Of a stretch of DNA of 64,000 nucleotides, positions 1 through 11,777 are shown piece by piece. The stretch lies in contig NZ_SSSM01000005.1 in NCBI RefSeq assembly GCF_004801885.1, positions 434,001-498,000 on the forward strand, given 5' to 3'. The notes under the pieces were generated by a model. That model had not been told where the DNA came from. It saw only the letters and a list, made by a program, of their open reading frames with translations, and did no database searches. The stretch comes from Naasia lichenicola (lineage in GTDB: Bacteria > Actinomycetota > Actinomycetes > Actinomycetales > Microbacteriaceae). Made by a program: the position numbers and the translations under genes. Numbering within the stretch: the first letter of the stretch is position 1; every line of letters starts with the position of its first letter.

Positions 1-152
1 CCGAGGGTGTCCTCGAAGTAGCCGTAGTCCACCGGATAGACGAACGAGGTGAACAGGACGCGATCCAGGTACACCCGGCCGGTCTCGTGGTCGACCTCGT
101 ACTTGTTGCGGCTCCCCTTGGGGATCTCGACGACGACGTCGTACTCGGCCAT
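1..152 (-). CDS. ppa: Inorganic pyrophosphatase, N-terminal part (cut by window edge)
   Basis: Family I soluble pyrophosphatase, which hydrolyses PPi to phosphate and pulls biosynthetic reactions forward in the cytosol. Only the first 50 codons are present; the gene runs off the left edge. The translation begins [19 protein letters not shown] and continues to [11 protein letters not shown], the conserved N-terminus of this family with the KGSRNKYE and DYGYFEDT blocks. The ATG at 152 is preceded on the minus strand by a GAGGAG ribosome binding site. It is divergent from tilS, the usual arrangement in Actinobacteria. Confidence 0.93.
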   Translation of the reverse strand, partial: MAEYDVVVEIPKGSRNKYEVDHETGRVYLDRVLFTSFVYPVDYGYFEDTL

Positions 153-260
153 TGCGACTCCTCGGTGCTTTCGGTGCCGGTCAGCGGTCGTGACGACCGG
201 CGATGCTCACGGTCCGCCGGCGTCGGATGCCGCGCGGGATCGGCCCTCAGGCCGACCCAA

Positions 261-272
261 TAACGTTAGTGG
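261..272 (+). promoter_or_regulatory. Leaderless -10 element of tilS
   Basis: TAACGT at 261-266 sits exactly 6 nt before the ATG at 273, with no Shine-Dalgarno sequence between them. The same geometry recurs at several other genes here. It supports 273 as the tilS start rather than the in-frame ATG at 303. No clear -35 is visible. Confidence 0.55.
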
Positions 273-1262
273 ATGCCCTCCCGACCCCGATTGACTCCCG
301 CGATGGCGGACGTCCGTCGAGCGGTTCGCGAGTCGATCGTCGGCCGAGCGGAGGAGGGCGATCTGCTCCTGGTCGGCCTGAGCGGCGGGCCGGACTCCGT
401 CGCGTTGGCCGCGGCCGCCGCGTTCGAGCTTCCGCGGGCCGGGATGCGGGCCGGGGCCGTCGTCGTCGACCACGGCCTCCAGCCCGGTTCGGACCGCATC
501 GCCGACGCGGCAGCCGACCTTGCACGGCGTCTCGGGCTCGAGCCGGTGGTCGTGCATCGTGTGGACGTCGGCGGGTCCGGGGGACCGGAGGCCGCGGCGC
601 GCGCCGCTCGGCATGCGGCATTCGATGACGCTCTCGACCGAACCGGAGCGCGCTTCGTGCTGCTGGCGCACACCTTGGACGATCAGGCGGAGACGGTGCT
701 TCTCGGCCTCGCCCGCGGATCGGGGCCGGATTCCCTTTCCGGCATGGACGCCGTCAGCGGCCGTCGGCTGAGACCGCTGCTCGCCGTCCGGCGGGCGACG
801 ACCCATGCCTACTGCGCGGATGCCGGCATCGACGCCTGGGCGGATCCGCACAACGACGACGAGCAGTATCGGCGGGTCCGAGTGCGGGCCACGGTGCTGC
901 CTGCGTTGGAGGACGCGCTCGGTCCGGGCATCGCCGAGGCGCTCGCCCGCACCGCCGACCAGCTGCGCGAGGATTCCGAAGCCCTCGACCAGATGGCGCT
1001 CGAATGGGCCGAGGAGATCGCCGAGCACGCGGAGGCGGGCATCGCGCTGTCCGTGTCGGCGCTCGCCGCACAGCCGGCCGCGCTGCGCCACCGGCTGATC
1101 CGGCTCGCCGTGCACAGCGAGTTCGGCGTCACCCTTTCGCGATCCCAGACCCTCGCCGTCGCCCGCCTCATCACCCACTGGCACGGCCAGAATGGGGTCG
1201 ATCTGCCCGGCGCTAGGGTGGAACGCAGCGACGGCCAGCTGGTGTTCTCGGCCACCGCCTAG
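273..1262 (+). CDS. tilS: tRNA(Ile)-lysidine synthase
   Basis: Cytosolic ATP-dependent ligase that converts the wobble cytidine of the CAU-anticodon tRNA-Ile to lysidine, so that it reads AUA as isoleucine. The 329-residue protein carries the N-type PP-loop SGGPDS at residues 37-42, followed by the VVDHGLQ block and the LLAHTLDDQAETVLLGL block typical of TilS. The length fits the shorter actinobacterial form. The start is chosen from the leaderless -10 at 261-266. hpt follows 120 bp downstream, the common actinobacterial pairing. Confidence 0.93.
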   Translation: MPSRPRLTPAMADVRRAVRESIVGRAEEGDLLLVGLSGGPDSVALAAAAAFELPRAGMRAGAVVVDHGLQPGSDRIADAAADLARRLGLEPVVVHRVDVGGSGGPEAAARAARHAAFDDALDRTGARFVLLAHTLDDQAETVLLGLARGSGPDSLSGMDAVSGRRLRPLLAVRRATTHAYCADAGIDAWADPHNDDEQYRRVRVRATVLPALEDALGPGIAEALARTADQLREDSEALDQMALEWAEEIAEHAEAGIALSVSALAAQPAALRHRLIRLAVHSEFGVTLSRSQTLAVARLITHWHGQNGVDLPGARVERSDGQLVFSATA

Positions 1263-1382
1263 AGCTCTCCGGCTCGGTCCGTGCCTGCGATCGCGCCACC
1301 GTCGACCTCGATCGCATCCGACTCCCGCGTCCGAAACCGGCTGCCGTGCCGGCTCGAACAGCCCTCCCGTAAGGAACCGTCC

Positions 1383-1937
1383 ATGCAGCCCTGCGACGTT
1401 GCCGCCGACCTGTCCGAGATCCTGCTCACCGAGGATCAGATCTCCGCGCGGATCGCCGAGATGTGCCGGGAGATCGAGCGCGACTACGCCGGGGAGGAGC
1501 TGCTCCTGGTCGGCGTGCTGAAGGGCGCCGTCATGGTGATGGCCGATCTCGCGCGCGAGCTCACCCTGCCGATCACGATGGACTGGATGGCCGTGAGCTC
1601 CTACGGCTCGAGCACGCAGTCCTCGGGCGTGGTCCGCATCCTCAAGGACCTCGACACCGCGCTCGAAGGGCGCAAGGTGCTCATCGTCGAGGACATCATC
1701 GACTCGGGCTTGACCCTCTCCTGGTTGCTGGAGAACCTCAAGTCCCGCGGGCCCGCGTCGGTCGAGGTGTGCGCCCTGCTGCGCAAGCCCGAGGCCGCCA
1801 CGGTCGAGGTCGACGTCCGTTACGTGGGCTTCGAGATCCCCAACGCGTTCGTCGTCGGCTACGGGCTCGACTACGCGGAGAAGTACCGCAACCTGCGCGG
1901 CCTCGGGATCCTCGCGCCGCACGTCTACGAGCACTGA
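1383..1937 (+). CDS. hpt: Hypoxanthine phosphoribosyltransferase
   Basis: Purine salvage enzyme that transfers phosphoribose from PRPP to hypoxanthine or guanine. The protein has 184 residues when started at ATG 1383, which has AAGGAA 6 nt upstream. An open frame extends to 1281, but that N-terminus is not family-like. The PRPP-binding loop [10 protein letters not shown] lies near residues 102-111, the LKGAVMV block near residue 45 and the DYAEKYRNL block near the C-terminus. It lies between tilS and ftsH, as in many Actinobacteria. Confidence 0.95.
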   Translation: MQPCDVAADLSEILLTEDQISARIAEMCREIERDYAGEELLLVGVLKGAVMVMADLARELTLPITMDWMAVSSYGSSTQSSGVVRILKDLDTALEGRKVLIVEDIIDSGLTLSWLLENLKSRGPASVEVCALLRKPEAATVEVDVRYVGFEIPNAFVVGYGLDYAEKYRNLRGLGILAPHVYEH

Positions 1938-1982
1938 CCCGCTTCCGCGATTCAGGAGATCCTTATTCCACTCGCGGATATA

Positions 1983-2030
1983 TCGGGACGGAATGAGTCG
2001 ACTCGTGCTCATTCCGAGCTGATATCCCGA
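1983..2030. promoter_or_regulatory. Two-tier inverted repeat upstream of ftsH
   Basis: An inner perfect 9-bp stem (CGGAATGAG at 1989-1997 with CTCATTCCG at 2008-2016) is nested in an outer 6-bp stem (TCGGGA 1983-1988 with TCCCGA 2025-2030). No T-run follows, so it is not a classical intrinsic terminator. It lies in the 265-bp space between hpt and ftsH and could end hpt mRNA, act as an operator or fold in the ftsH leader. No gene is seen in this gap. Confidence 0.5.
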
Positions 2031-2187
2031 ATTCCAGGGATGCAGAAGCGCTGAAATGCGGGCAGTCCCACTCCTGGGGTGATCTTCGAGAGCAGTGCCC
2101 ACATCTGGGGCCGCCTCCGTTCGCCGACAGGGGAAAACTGAGGTCTCCCCAGGGCAAACATCCGCCCGTCGTCCAGATAGCGCGGGG

Positions 2188-2202
2188 TACCCTATACCCA
2201 CC
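2188..2202 (+). promoter_or_regulatory. Candidate -10 region of ftsH
   Basis: TACCCT (2188-2193) and the overlapping TATACC (2193-2198) lie just before ATG 2203 with no clear ribosome binding site. This suggests a very short leader or leaderless ftsH mRNA. Confidence 0.35.
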
Positions 2203-4212
<2,010 letters not shown>

Positions 4213-5244
4213 GTGACGCTCGACGCGATCGGTGGCCATCCGGCCGCCGATCGCGTTCGCGTCTCAGATCTGGACGTCGTGAACGCCGCAGACGAGCAGC
4301 TCGTCGCACCTCGCATCTTCGGGGTGCTCAACGTCACCCCCGATTCGTTCAGCGATGGCGGCAGGTACCTCGACGTCGACGCCGCCGTGGCCCATGGGCT
4401 CCGGCTGGTCGCCGACGGTGCGGTCATCGTCGATGTCGGAGGCGAATCCACCCGCCCGGGCGCCGAACGGGTGTCAGCGGCAGAGGAGCGCGATCGCGTC
4501 CTCCCCGTCATCCGTCTTCTGCGTGCGGAAGGCGTGCGGGTCAGCATCGACACCCTGCGCGCCAGCACTGCAGAGGCATCGGTCGAGGCCGGCGCATCCG
4601 TCATCAACGATGTCTCCGGTGGGCTGGCCGACCCTGACATGGCCTCGGTTGCCGCCCGTGCCGGCGCCCTCGGCGTCGACTTCGTCGCCATGCACTGGCG
4701 TGGCCACAGCACTGAGATGGACCGGCTCGCCACTTACGCGGATGTGGTGCTCGACGTCCGGCGCGAGCTCGGCACCCGAGTGGACGACCTGATCGCACAC
4801 GGCGTGCCCGCCGAGCGGATCATCCTCGATCCCGGCCTCGGTTTCGCCAAGACCGCCGAGCACAACTGGCAGCTGCTCGGGCGCCTCGCCGAGCTGCAGT
4901 CGCTCGGCTTCCGAATGCTCGTCGGAGCCTCGCGCAAGCGCTTCCTCGGCGCCGTCGTCGGAGCCGACGTGCCCGTGGAGGACCGTGATCTGCCGACCGC
5001 TGTGATCAGCGCCTTGAGCGCGCAGGCCGGCGCATGGGGGGTTCGCGTGCACGACGTCCGGTCGACTCGGGTCGCGCTCGACGTCGCCGCCGCCTGGCGC
5101 AGTGGTTCAGTGCGCCGAGATGGGCCGCAGGTCGACGGCGCGGACCTCAGCGAATCGGAGATCGGCGCGACTCGGATCGGCTCCGACGAGGATCGGGAGA
5201 GCCTCGGTAGCCTGAACGACGTGAGCCGGGGAGAACCGCGATGA
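4213..5244 (+). CDS. folP: Dihydropteroate synthase
   Basis: Condenses dihydropterin pyrophosphate with p-aminobenzoate in folate synthesis; the sulfonamide target. Motifs include NVTPDSFSDGG (40-50), DVGGESTRPGAERV, the SIDT strand, NDVSGG, DPGLGFAKT and GASRKRFLG (about 239-247), so the active site looks complete. At 343 residues it is longer than usual: about 45 acidic, low-complexity residues follow the barrel. The GTG start directly follows the ftsH stop, and the end overlaps the DUF3180 ATG (ATGA). folE normally precedes it and folB-folK normally follow; none is present. The tail could be a fused remnant of lost DNA, which is inference. Confidence 0.93.
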   Translation: MTLDAIGGHPAADRVRVSDLDVVNAADEQLVAPRIFGVLNVTPDSFSDGGRYLDVDAAVAHGLRLVADGAVIVDVGGESTRPGAERVSAAEERDRVLPVIRLLRAEGVRVSIDTLRASTAEASVEAGASVINDVSGGLADPDMASVAARAGALGVDFVAMHWRGHSTEMDRLATYADVVLDVRRELGTRVDDLIAHGVPAERIILDPGLGFAKTAEHNWQLLGRLAELQSLGFRMLVGASRKRFLGAVVGADVPVEDRDLPTAVISALSAQAGAWGVRVHDVRSTRVALDVAAAWRSGSVRRDGPQVDGADLSESEIGATRIGSDEDRESLGSLNDVSRGEPR

Positions 5245-5717
5245 GACGCACCGGCATCGCGGCGCCCGTGGGACTCCTGGTCGTCGGCGTCGCCGCGGGC
5301 TGGCTCCTTCAGCTCGCGCTCGCAGCGCGCGGCTTCGCCGTCATCGTCCCGCCGCTGTCCCTCGCCATCGCACTCGCCGGGATCGCCGCGATCGTGGTGG
5401 CATTCGGCTGGCCGATCCGCCAGGCCGTCCGCGGAACTGCCAAGCGCGAGGTCAATCCCTTCCAGGCCATGCGCGTCGTCACGCTCGCGAAGGCGTCCAT
5501 CCTGGCGGGCGCCCTGATCGGCGGCGCGGGGATCGGGCTGCTGCTGTTCCTCGTCACCCGCCCGGTGGTCTCGTCGAGCTACACCCTGGTCGCCGGTCTG
5601 CTCGTCATCGCGGCATCCGCGGCGCTGCTCATCTGCGGCTATCTGGTCGAACAGTGGTGTCGGATACCGCCGGACGACGGCGACCGCCCGGGACGCCTCG
5701 ACCTGCAGGGACAGTGA
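5241..5717 (+). CDS. DUF3180 membrane protein
   Basis: Unknown function. The 158-residue protein has four hydrophobic segments (roughly 8-30, 34-54, 85-107 and 115-138) with a basic cytoplasmic loop containing NPFQAMR, characteristic of DUF3180. In Actinobacteria this gene sits at the end of the folate operon and before PH-domain proteins, as here. It overlaps folP by ATGA and the next gene by GTGA, so translation is probably coupled. Confidence 0.85.
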   Translation: MRRTGIAAPVGLLVVGVAAGWLLQLALAARGFAVIVPPLSLAIALAGIAAIVVAFGWPIRQAVRGTAKREVNPFQAMRVVTLAKASILAGALIGGAGIGLLLFLVTRPVVSSSYTLVAGLLVIAASAALLICGYLVEQWCRIPPDDGDRPGRLDLQGQ

Positions 5718-6229
5718 GCGGTCCGGCGACCAGCGACAATGGGCAGGTGTCCGCCCGAATCGAGCTGCCCGACGTCGAGTGGCGCAAAGTCTCCCCGAAG
5801 CTGATCATCGTCGACATCATCGGCTCGGCCGTCTCCGCGCTTCTCGCGCTGGCGGCGTCCCTGGCCGCGTTCTTCTTCGGCCTCGGCATCCCGGCGCTGG
5901 TGCTCGCGGTCTTCTTCGTCATGTCGGTCGTGACCGTGCTGCTCGTGCCCCGACGCGTTCGGGCGTACGGCTATCAGCTGCGCGAAGACGACCTCGTCTT
6001 CCGTCGCGGCCTGCTGTTCCAGCGCGTCGTCTCCGTGCCCTACGGCCGGATGCAGCTCGTGGACATCAATCGTGGACCCATCGCCCGTCTCGTTGGCCTG
6101 TCCGATCTGAAGCTCGTGACGGCCGCGGCATCGACCGGAGTCGCGATCCCCGGGCTGCTCGAGGACGACGCCAACCAGCTGCGCGACCGGCTCGTCGATC
6201 TCGCGGAGTCCCGGCGCGTGGGGCTGTGA
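5714..6229 (+). CDS. PH domain-containing membrane protein, YdbS-like
   Basis: Small bacterial PH (bPH_2) protein of 171 residues. Two adjacent transmembrane helices near residues 35-80 are followed by the PH-like beta domain (VRAYGYQLREDDLVFRRG, VPYGRMQLVDI). The GTG at 5714 overlaps the DUF3180 stop, matching the coupled starts of this operon; an in-frame GTG at 5654 would only extend into DUF3180. YdbS/YdbT-type pairs are membrane proteins of unclear role, linked in Bacillus to resistance to other strains' antimicrobials. The exact role here is unknown. Confidence 0.85.
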   Translation: MSGPATSDNGQVSARIELPDVEWRKVSPKLIIVDIIGSAVSALLALAASLAAFFFGLGIPALVLAVFFVMSVVTVLLVPRRVRAYGYQLREDDLVFRRGLLFQRVVSVPYGRMQLVDINRGPIARLVGLSDLKLVTAAASTGVAIPGLLEDDANQLRDRLVDLAESRRVGL

Positions 6230-7854
6230 CCGAGCCAGTGGCGGGGGAGGGCGGCCCTGAGGCCATCCCCCGTGAGGGCGGCCCCGGCCATGACCCGTCG
6301 CATCCCTCGGATGCCGTCGGAGTGGGTGCGGGAACGGCCGCAGCGACACGGCCGGGAGCGCTGGCCGATGGGGAGTGGCATCGCCTGCACCCGGCGACGC
6401 CACTGCTGCGCGGAGGCATCGCGCTGATCGCCATCGGAGGCATCCTCGTCGCCAACCTGCGCGACCGCATCCTCGAGTCGTTCACCGGCTTCCACGAGGG
6501 CGACCCTCTGGACCTGGTCATCGACAACGGCTGGCTCATCCCCGGCCTCGCGATCACCATCGGCATCGTCCTGGTCTTCGTGCTCGGCTTCTACCTCTCC
6601 TGGCGGATGCACGAGTTCCGCGTCACGGACGAGGTCGTCGAGGTGCGCTCCGGCATCCTGTTCCGCACCAGTCGCAAGGCCCGCTTGGACCGGATCCAGG
6701 GCATCAACATCGTCCGAGCGCTCGTGCCTCGCATCTTCGGCGCCGCCCGCCTCGAGGTATCGGTCGCAGGCCAAGACGCCAATGTGCGCCTGGACTACCT
6801 GGGCTCGGCGGCCGCCGACGTGCTGCGTCGAGACGTGCTCCGGCTCGCCTCCGGAGCGAAGGCCGCACCTGCGGCGGCTGCATCAGCGGACGGCGACTCC
6901 GTGCAGCCGCGCGCGAGCGCTCTCGAGCAGCGGGTGGACGAGTTCCTCGCTCCGGAGCTCGATCCGACCGAGGCCGCCCCCGAGTCCGTGGTGCGCATCC
7001 ACCCCGCCCGACTCTTCTTCTCCATCCTGCTCAGCGGCCCCACGCTGATCCTGCTCGCACTGCTCGCGTTCGGCATCCCCTGGGTCGTCATCACGGGCGA
7101 CGCGTACCTGCTGTTCGGCGCCGTTCCCGCCCTCATCGGCATGACGAGCTTCACCGTCAACCGCTTCACGAAGTCGCTGCGCTACAGCATCGCCGGCACG
7201 CCCAACGGGGTCCGGATCGGCTTCGGACTGCTCTCCACCAGCAACGAGACGCTGCCGCCCGGGCGCATCCATGCCGTTGATGTGACCCAGCCGCTGCTCT
7301 GGCGGCCGGCGGGCTGGTGGCAGATCCGGATCAATCGGGCCAGCAGCTCCTCGGCCAGCAGCTCGGGTGTGGCCGCGGCGACGATGGTGCTGCCGGTCGG
7401 CGATCGGAACGACGTCGAGCGAGTCCTCGGGCTCATCCTGCCTGCGCTGATGGAGACGGCTGCGGCCGACGCGGTGCGTGTGGGGATGACCGGCAGCGGC
7501 GGCGATGGGTACGTCGGCTCCCCGCGCCGCGCCCGCGTGCTGCATCCGCTCTCCTGGAAGCGCAACGGCTTCATCTTCACCGACACCGCGCTGCTCCTTC
7601 GGGCGGGGCGGATCTGGCGGACCCTGACGATCGTGCCCGAAGCGCGCTTGCAGAGCGTGTCTCTCACTCAGAGCACTGTGGGTCGCGCGCTGAGGGTCGC
7701 CACTGTGCACGCCCACACCGTCTCCGGGCCGGTGACGGCGAGGATCGGTGCGCTCGACGTCGATACCGCCATCGAGCTGTTCAGCGACGTCTCCCGGGTC
7801 GCGATCACCACAGGTCGCGCGGACACCTCCTATCGATGGGGAGCGACCCCGTGA
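6226..7854 (+). CDS. PH domain-containing membrane protein, YdbT-like
   Basis: A 542-residue partner of the preceding protein. A disordered Gly/Pro-rich N-terminus (about 1-50) is followed by paired transmembrane helices (about 62-80 and 103-125), a bPH_2 domain (RVTDEVVEVRSGILFR), a second helix pair near 265-310 and further PH-like repeats to the C-terminus. Repeated helix-pair plus PH modules are the YdbT layout. The GTG start overlaps the upstream stop (GTGA), and the stop overlaps the start of the DUF2520 gene in the same way, so all are one operon. Confidence 0.85.
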   Translation: MTEPVAGEGGPEAIPREGGPGHDPSHPSDAVGVGAGTAAATRPGALADGEWHRLHPATPLLRGGIALIAIGGILVANLRDRILESFTGFHEGDPLDLVIDNGWLIPGLAITIGIVLVFVLGFYLSWRMHEFRVTDEVVEVRSGILFRTSRKARLDRIQGINIVRALVPRIFGAARLEVSVAGQDANVRLDYLGSAAADVLRRDVLRLASGAKAAPAAAASADGDSVQPRASALEQRVDEFLAPELDPTEAAPESVVRIHPARLFFSILLSGPTLILLALLAFGIPWVVITGDAYLLFGAVPALIGMTSFTVNRFTKSLRYSIAGTPNGVRIGFGLLSTSNETLPPGRIHAVDVTQPLLWRPAGWWQIRINRASSSSASSSGVAAATMVLPVGDRNDVERVLGLILPALMETAAADAVRVGMTGSGGDGYVGSPRRARVLHPLSWKRNGFIFTDTALLLRAGRIWRTLTIVPEARLQSVSLTQSTVGRALRVATVHAHTVSGPVTARIGALDVDTAIELFSDVSRVAITTGRADTSYRWGATP

Positions 7855-8606
7855 CCGGTCGCTCCGGACGCCTGGGCGTGGGAATCATCGGTGCGGGACG
7901 GGTGGGGCCGGTTCTCGGCGCCGCGCTCGCGGGAGCGGGACACGCCATCACGGGCATCAGCGCCATCTCCGAGTCGAGCCGCGAGCGAGCAGCGGCCATG
8001 CTGCCCGGCGTTCCGGTCCTCTCTGTGCCGGAGGTGGTGGAGCGCAGCGAGCTGGTCCTGATCGCCGTCCCCGAAGCGGAGCTGGCCGCTCTCGTCGAGG
8101 GCCTCGCCGTGACGGGCGCGTGGCAGCCGGGGCAGATCGTGCTGCATACGGCGCCCGGTCTGGGGGTCGGCGTGCTGGATCCGGCTCGGAAGGCCGGTGC
8201 GATCCCGCTCGCCGTGCACCCGGCGATGCCGTTCACCGGGACGAGCCTCGATCTGGCCCGGCTGGCCGAGTCCTGGTTCGCCGTCACCGCTCCCGCTCCG
8301 GTCCAGCCCATCGGGCAGGCGCTGGTGGTCGAGATGGGCGGGGAGCCCGTCCTCGTCGACGAGCGCGACCGGGTGGCGTACGCGGAGGCGATCGCGACGG
8401 TGTCGACGTTCTCCTCGGCGATCGTCGAGCAGGCCACGAGGCAGCTGTCGGCGATCGGCATCGAGTCTCCCGGCCGGGTTCTGGGTGCGCTGGCTCGCGC
8501 GGCCGTCGACGACGCGCTCGCTCGTGCTCAGCCCGACCTCGAGATCCCCGAGCTCATGGTCGGTGACGACGACTTCGACTCGGGCCTGCCGCCGCACCGA
8601 CGGTGA
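7851..8606 (+). CDS. DUF2520 / Rossmann-fold oxidoreductase-like protein
   Basis: A 251-residue NAD(P)-binding-like protein with a glycine-rich loop GIIGAGRVGPVL near residues 10-21 and the HTAPGLGVGVL and HPAMPFTG blocks of the DUF2520 family (ketopantoate reductase / F420-NADP oxidoreductase fold). It commonly precedes panC, and a panE-like role in pantoate supply has been suggested by context but is unproven. GTG 7851 overlaps the preceding stop; ATG 7836 is an alternative. Confidence 0.82.
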   Translation: MTGRSGRLGVGIIGAGRVGPVLGAALAGAGHAITGISAISESSRERAAAMLPGVPVLSVPEVVERSELVLIAVPEAELAALVEGLAVTGAWQPGQIVLHTAPGLGVGVLDPARKAGAIPLAVHPAMPFTGTSLDLARLAESWFAVTAPAPVQPIGQALVVEMGGEPVLVDERDRVAYAEAIATVSTFSSAIVEQATRQLSAIGIESPGRVLGALARAAVDDALARAQPDLEIPELMVGDDDFDSGLPPHRR

Positions 8607-8721
8607 CGGACGCCCTGATCGCGCGGCGTTCCGGCGCGGGGATCGGAGATGCGAGGGTCGATCTGCGGGCTAGCATCGTCCCTGGTCGGGCGAACCCGGC
8701 CGGAACAGACCAGGAGGACCG

Positions 8722-9612
8722 GTGAGCGAGCCGATCGTCTCCACGACCATCGCCGACGTGCGTGAGGTGGTCGCGGCCGCCCGAACGAGCGCAACCGGGC
8801 CCGACGCCACCGCGGCAGCGGCCGCGGCGCCGAGGGTCGCGCTGGTGCCCACGATGGGTGCGCTGCACGACGGGCATCTGGCGCTGGTCGAGCGTGCCCG
8901 AGAGACCGCCGACGTCGTGGTCGTGTCGATCTTCGTCAACCCGCTGCAGTTCAACCAGGCCTCGGACCTCGAGAACTATCCGCGCACCCTCGACGAGGAC
9001 CTCGCCAAGCTCGGGGCCGCAGGAGTCGACATCGTCTTCGCGCCCGGCGGCGAGGAGATGTACCCCAACGGCCCCGTCGCCACCCGCGTCACCGGGGGAG
9101 GGGTGGGCATGATGTTCGAAGGGCGCAGCCGACGCGGTCACTTCGACGGTGTGCTGACCGTCGTGAGCAAGCTCTTCCACATCGTCGCGCCCGACGTGGC
9201 CGTGTTCGGCCAGAAGGACGCTCAGCAGGCCTTCCTGGTGCAGCGGATGGTCCGCGACCTCGATCTGCCGCTCCGGATCGAGGTGGTCGAGACCGTCCGT
9301 GCCGACGACGGCCTCGCCCTGTCGAGTCGCAACCGCCGACTCGACAGCACGGAGCGACGGGCCGCCACCACGATCGCGGCGGCGCTCGATGCCGCAGCCT
9401 CGAGCGCCGACCGGGGCATCGACGCGGTCATAGCCGCTGCCCAGTCGACGCTGATGGGGGAGCCGGTGGTCAAGCTGGACTACCTCGTCGTCGTCGATCC
9501 GGCGACCTTCGAGCCGGCTCCGGACGACTTCCACGGCCGCGCCCTCATCCTGATCGCGGCGACCGTGGGCGATACCCGTCTCATCGACAACGAGTACGCG
9601 TTCGTCAACTGA
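8722..9612 (+). CDS. panC: Pantothenate synthetase (pantoate--beta-alanine ligase)
   Basis: Joins pantoate and beta-alanine with ATP to form pantothenate. It has 296 residues with the nucleotide-binding PTMGALHDGH at about 43-52, the VFVNPLQFN region, and FGQKDAQQ plus SSRNRRL further on. An alanine-rich insert lies between residues 20 and 38. GTG 8722 has a good AGGAGG site upstream. panD, which would supply beta-alanine and is expected next, is absent; lysS follows after 668 non-coding bp. Confidence 0.95.
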   Translation: MSEPIVSTTIADVREVVAAARTSATGPDATAAAAAAPRVALVPTMGALHDGHLALVERARETADVVVVSIFVNPLQFNQASDLENYPRTLDEDLAKLGAAGVDIVFAPGGEEMYPNGPVATRVTGGGVGMMFEGRSRRGHFDGVLTVVSKLFHIVAPDVAVFGQKDAQQAFLVQRMVRDLDLPLRIEVVETVRADDGLALSSRNRRLDSTERRAATTIAAALDAAASSADRGIDAVIAAAQSTLMGEPVVKLDYLVVVDPATFEPAPDDFHGRALILIAATVGDTRLIDNEYAFVN

Positions 9613-9717
9613 AATGTCACGGTAGACAGATCGGTTCGGAATCCGTAACCCGAAACGATCACTTCGGCATCCGTGGGGTACAAGTTGCGTGTCTCAGCGG
9701 TGAGGACAGACAGATCG

Positions 9718-9960
9718 GTGTACCTCCTAGTGGGGATTTGCTCCCCCCGCCACGGCGGATAGATTTCTATCAAGCCCGAAAGGTCCTCCCCGAAGAGGAC
9801 ACGAAGGGCGAATCGCTCACCCTGCGACGCCCGCACCGAATCCTCCCCACCCAGGAGGATGCACCAGCTCCTCACCCAAGGAGTCGCAGCACCCCTCGCC
9901 ACCCACGAGGAACCCGAGCACCACCAGCAGTACCGGCGCCACCTTCCCCCACGGAGCCGG
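9718..9960 (+). ncRNA. Candidate structured RNA: array of C-rich-loop hairpins
   Basis: At least five hairpins in series: GGGG/CCCC (9732-9746); GTCCTC/GAGGAC with loop CCCGAA (9783-9800), enclosed by GCCC 9774-9777 and GGGC 9806-9809; ATCCTCC/GGAGGAT with loop CCACCCA (9840-9860); CTCCT/AGGAG with loop CACCCA (9868-9883); and CCTCG/CGAGG with loop CCACCCA (9894-9910). The last three loops start at 9847, 9873 and 9899, an exact 26-nt period. A weaker CCGGC/GCCGG pair closes 9933-9960. C-rich loops recall 6C-type actinobacterial sRNAs, which pair with G-rich ribosome binding sites. The strand is assumed. Confidence 0.4.
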
Positions 9961-10057
9961 AGCGACATCCCTAACTGTCGCTGAAGAGCACCGCAACGCA
10001 CCACGGCCTCCACCCAGGGGCCGGACCCGAACGTCGCCTCCCCAGCGACCAGGTGGT

Positions 10058-10111
10058 CTGACGGCCGTCCGCCGCCTCCGATCCATTCCGGAGCCAGCCG
10101 ACGGCCGTCAG
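10058..10111. repeat. 12-bp inverted repeat with nested hairpin upstream of lysS
   Basis: CTGACGGCCGTC (10058-10069) pairs perfectly with GACGGCCGTCAG (10100-10111), and the core GACGGCCGTC is itself palindromic. A second hairpin, CTCCG/CGGAG (10076-10080 with 10089-10093), sits inside. There is no T-run. It may terminate the upstream RNA or be an operator for lysS. Confidence 0.5.
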
Positions 10112-10280
10112 TGCGTTAACCCTCCCTCTCCTCCGTTCCGACTTCTCCTACGTTCCGGCCGAATGTGCTCGAAATTCCGTAGGGATCCGCGGGCTTCGTA
10201 GGTACTCCGGCGCGCAGACCGCGCACGGTACCCTGGACGGCGGCCCGGTTCGGGTCGCGATCCACTCCAGGAGCCCCACG

Positions 10281-11776
<1,496 letters not shown>

Positions 11777-11777
<1 letters not shown>

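Larger units (their letters stand above)
9613..10280. other. 668-bp non-coding gap between panC and lysS
   Basis: No convincing gene. The only open frames are compositionally odd and lack start signals. The stretch holds a run of short C-rich hairpins (9718-9960), a nested inverted repeat (10058-10111) and, near the end, the lysS leader with a CAGGAG ribosome binding site. In related gene orders panD lies here. Confidence 0.6.

Noticed and set aside
9738-9974. Possible 78-residue plus-strand peptide in the panC-lysS gap
   Set aside because: No ribosome binding site or leaderless -10, and the Pro/Arg/Ser-rich composition simply follows the repeated hairpins.
9613-10280. RNase P RNA, tmRNA or 6S RNA in the panC-lysS gap
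   Set aside because: None of the invariant sequences of those RNAs that I would look for is present; the hairpin array has a different layout.
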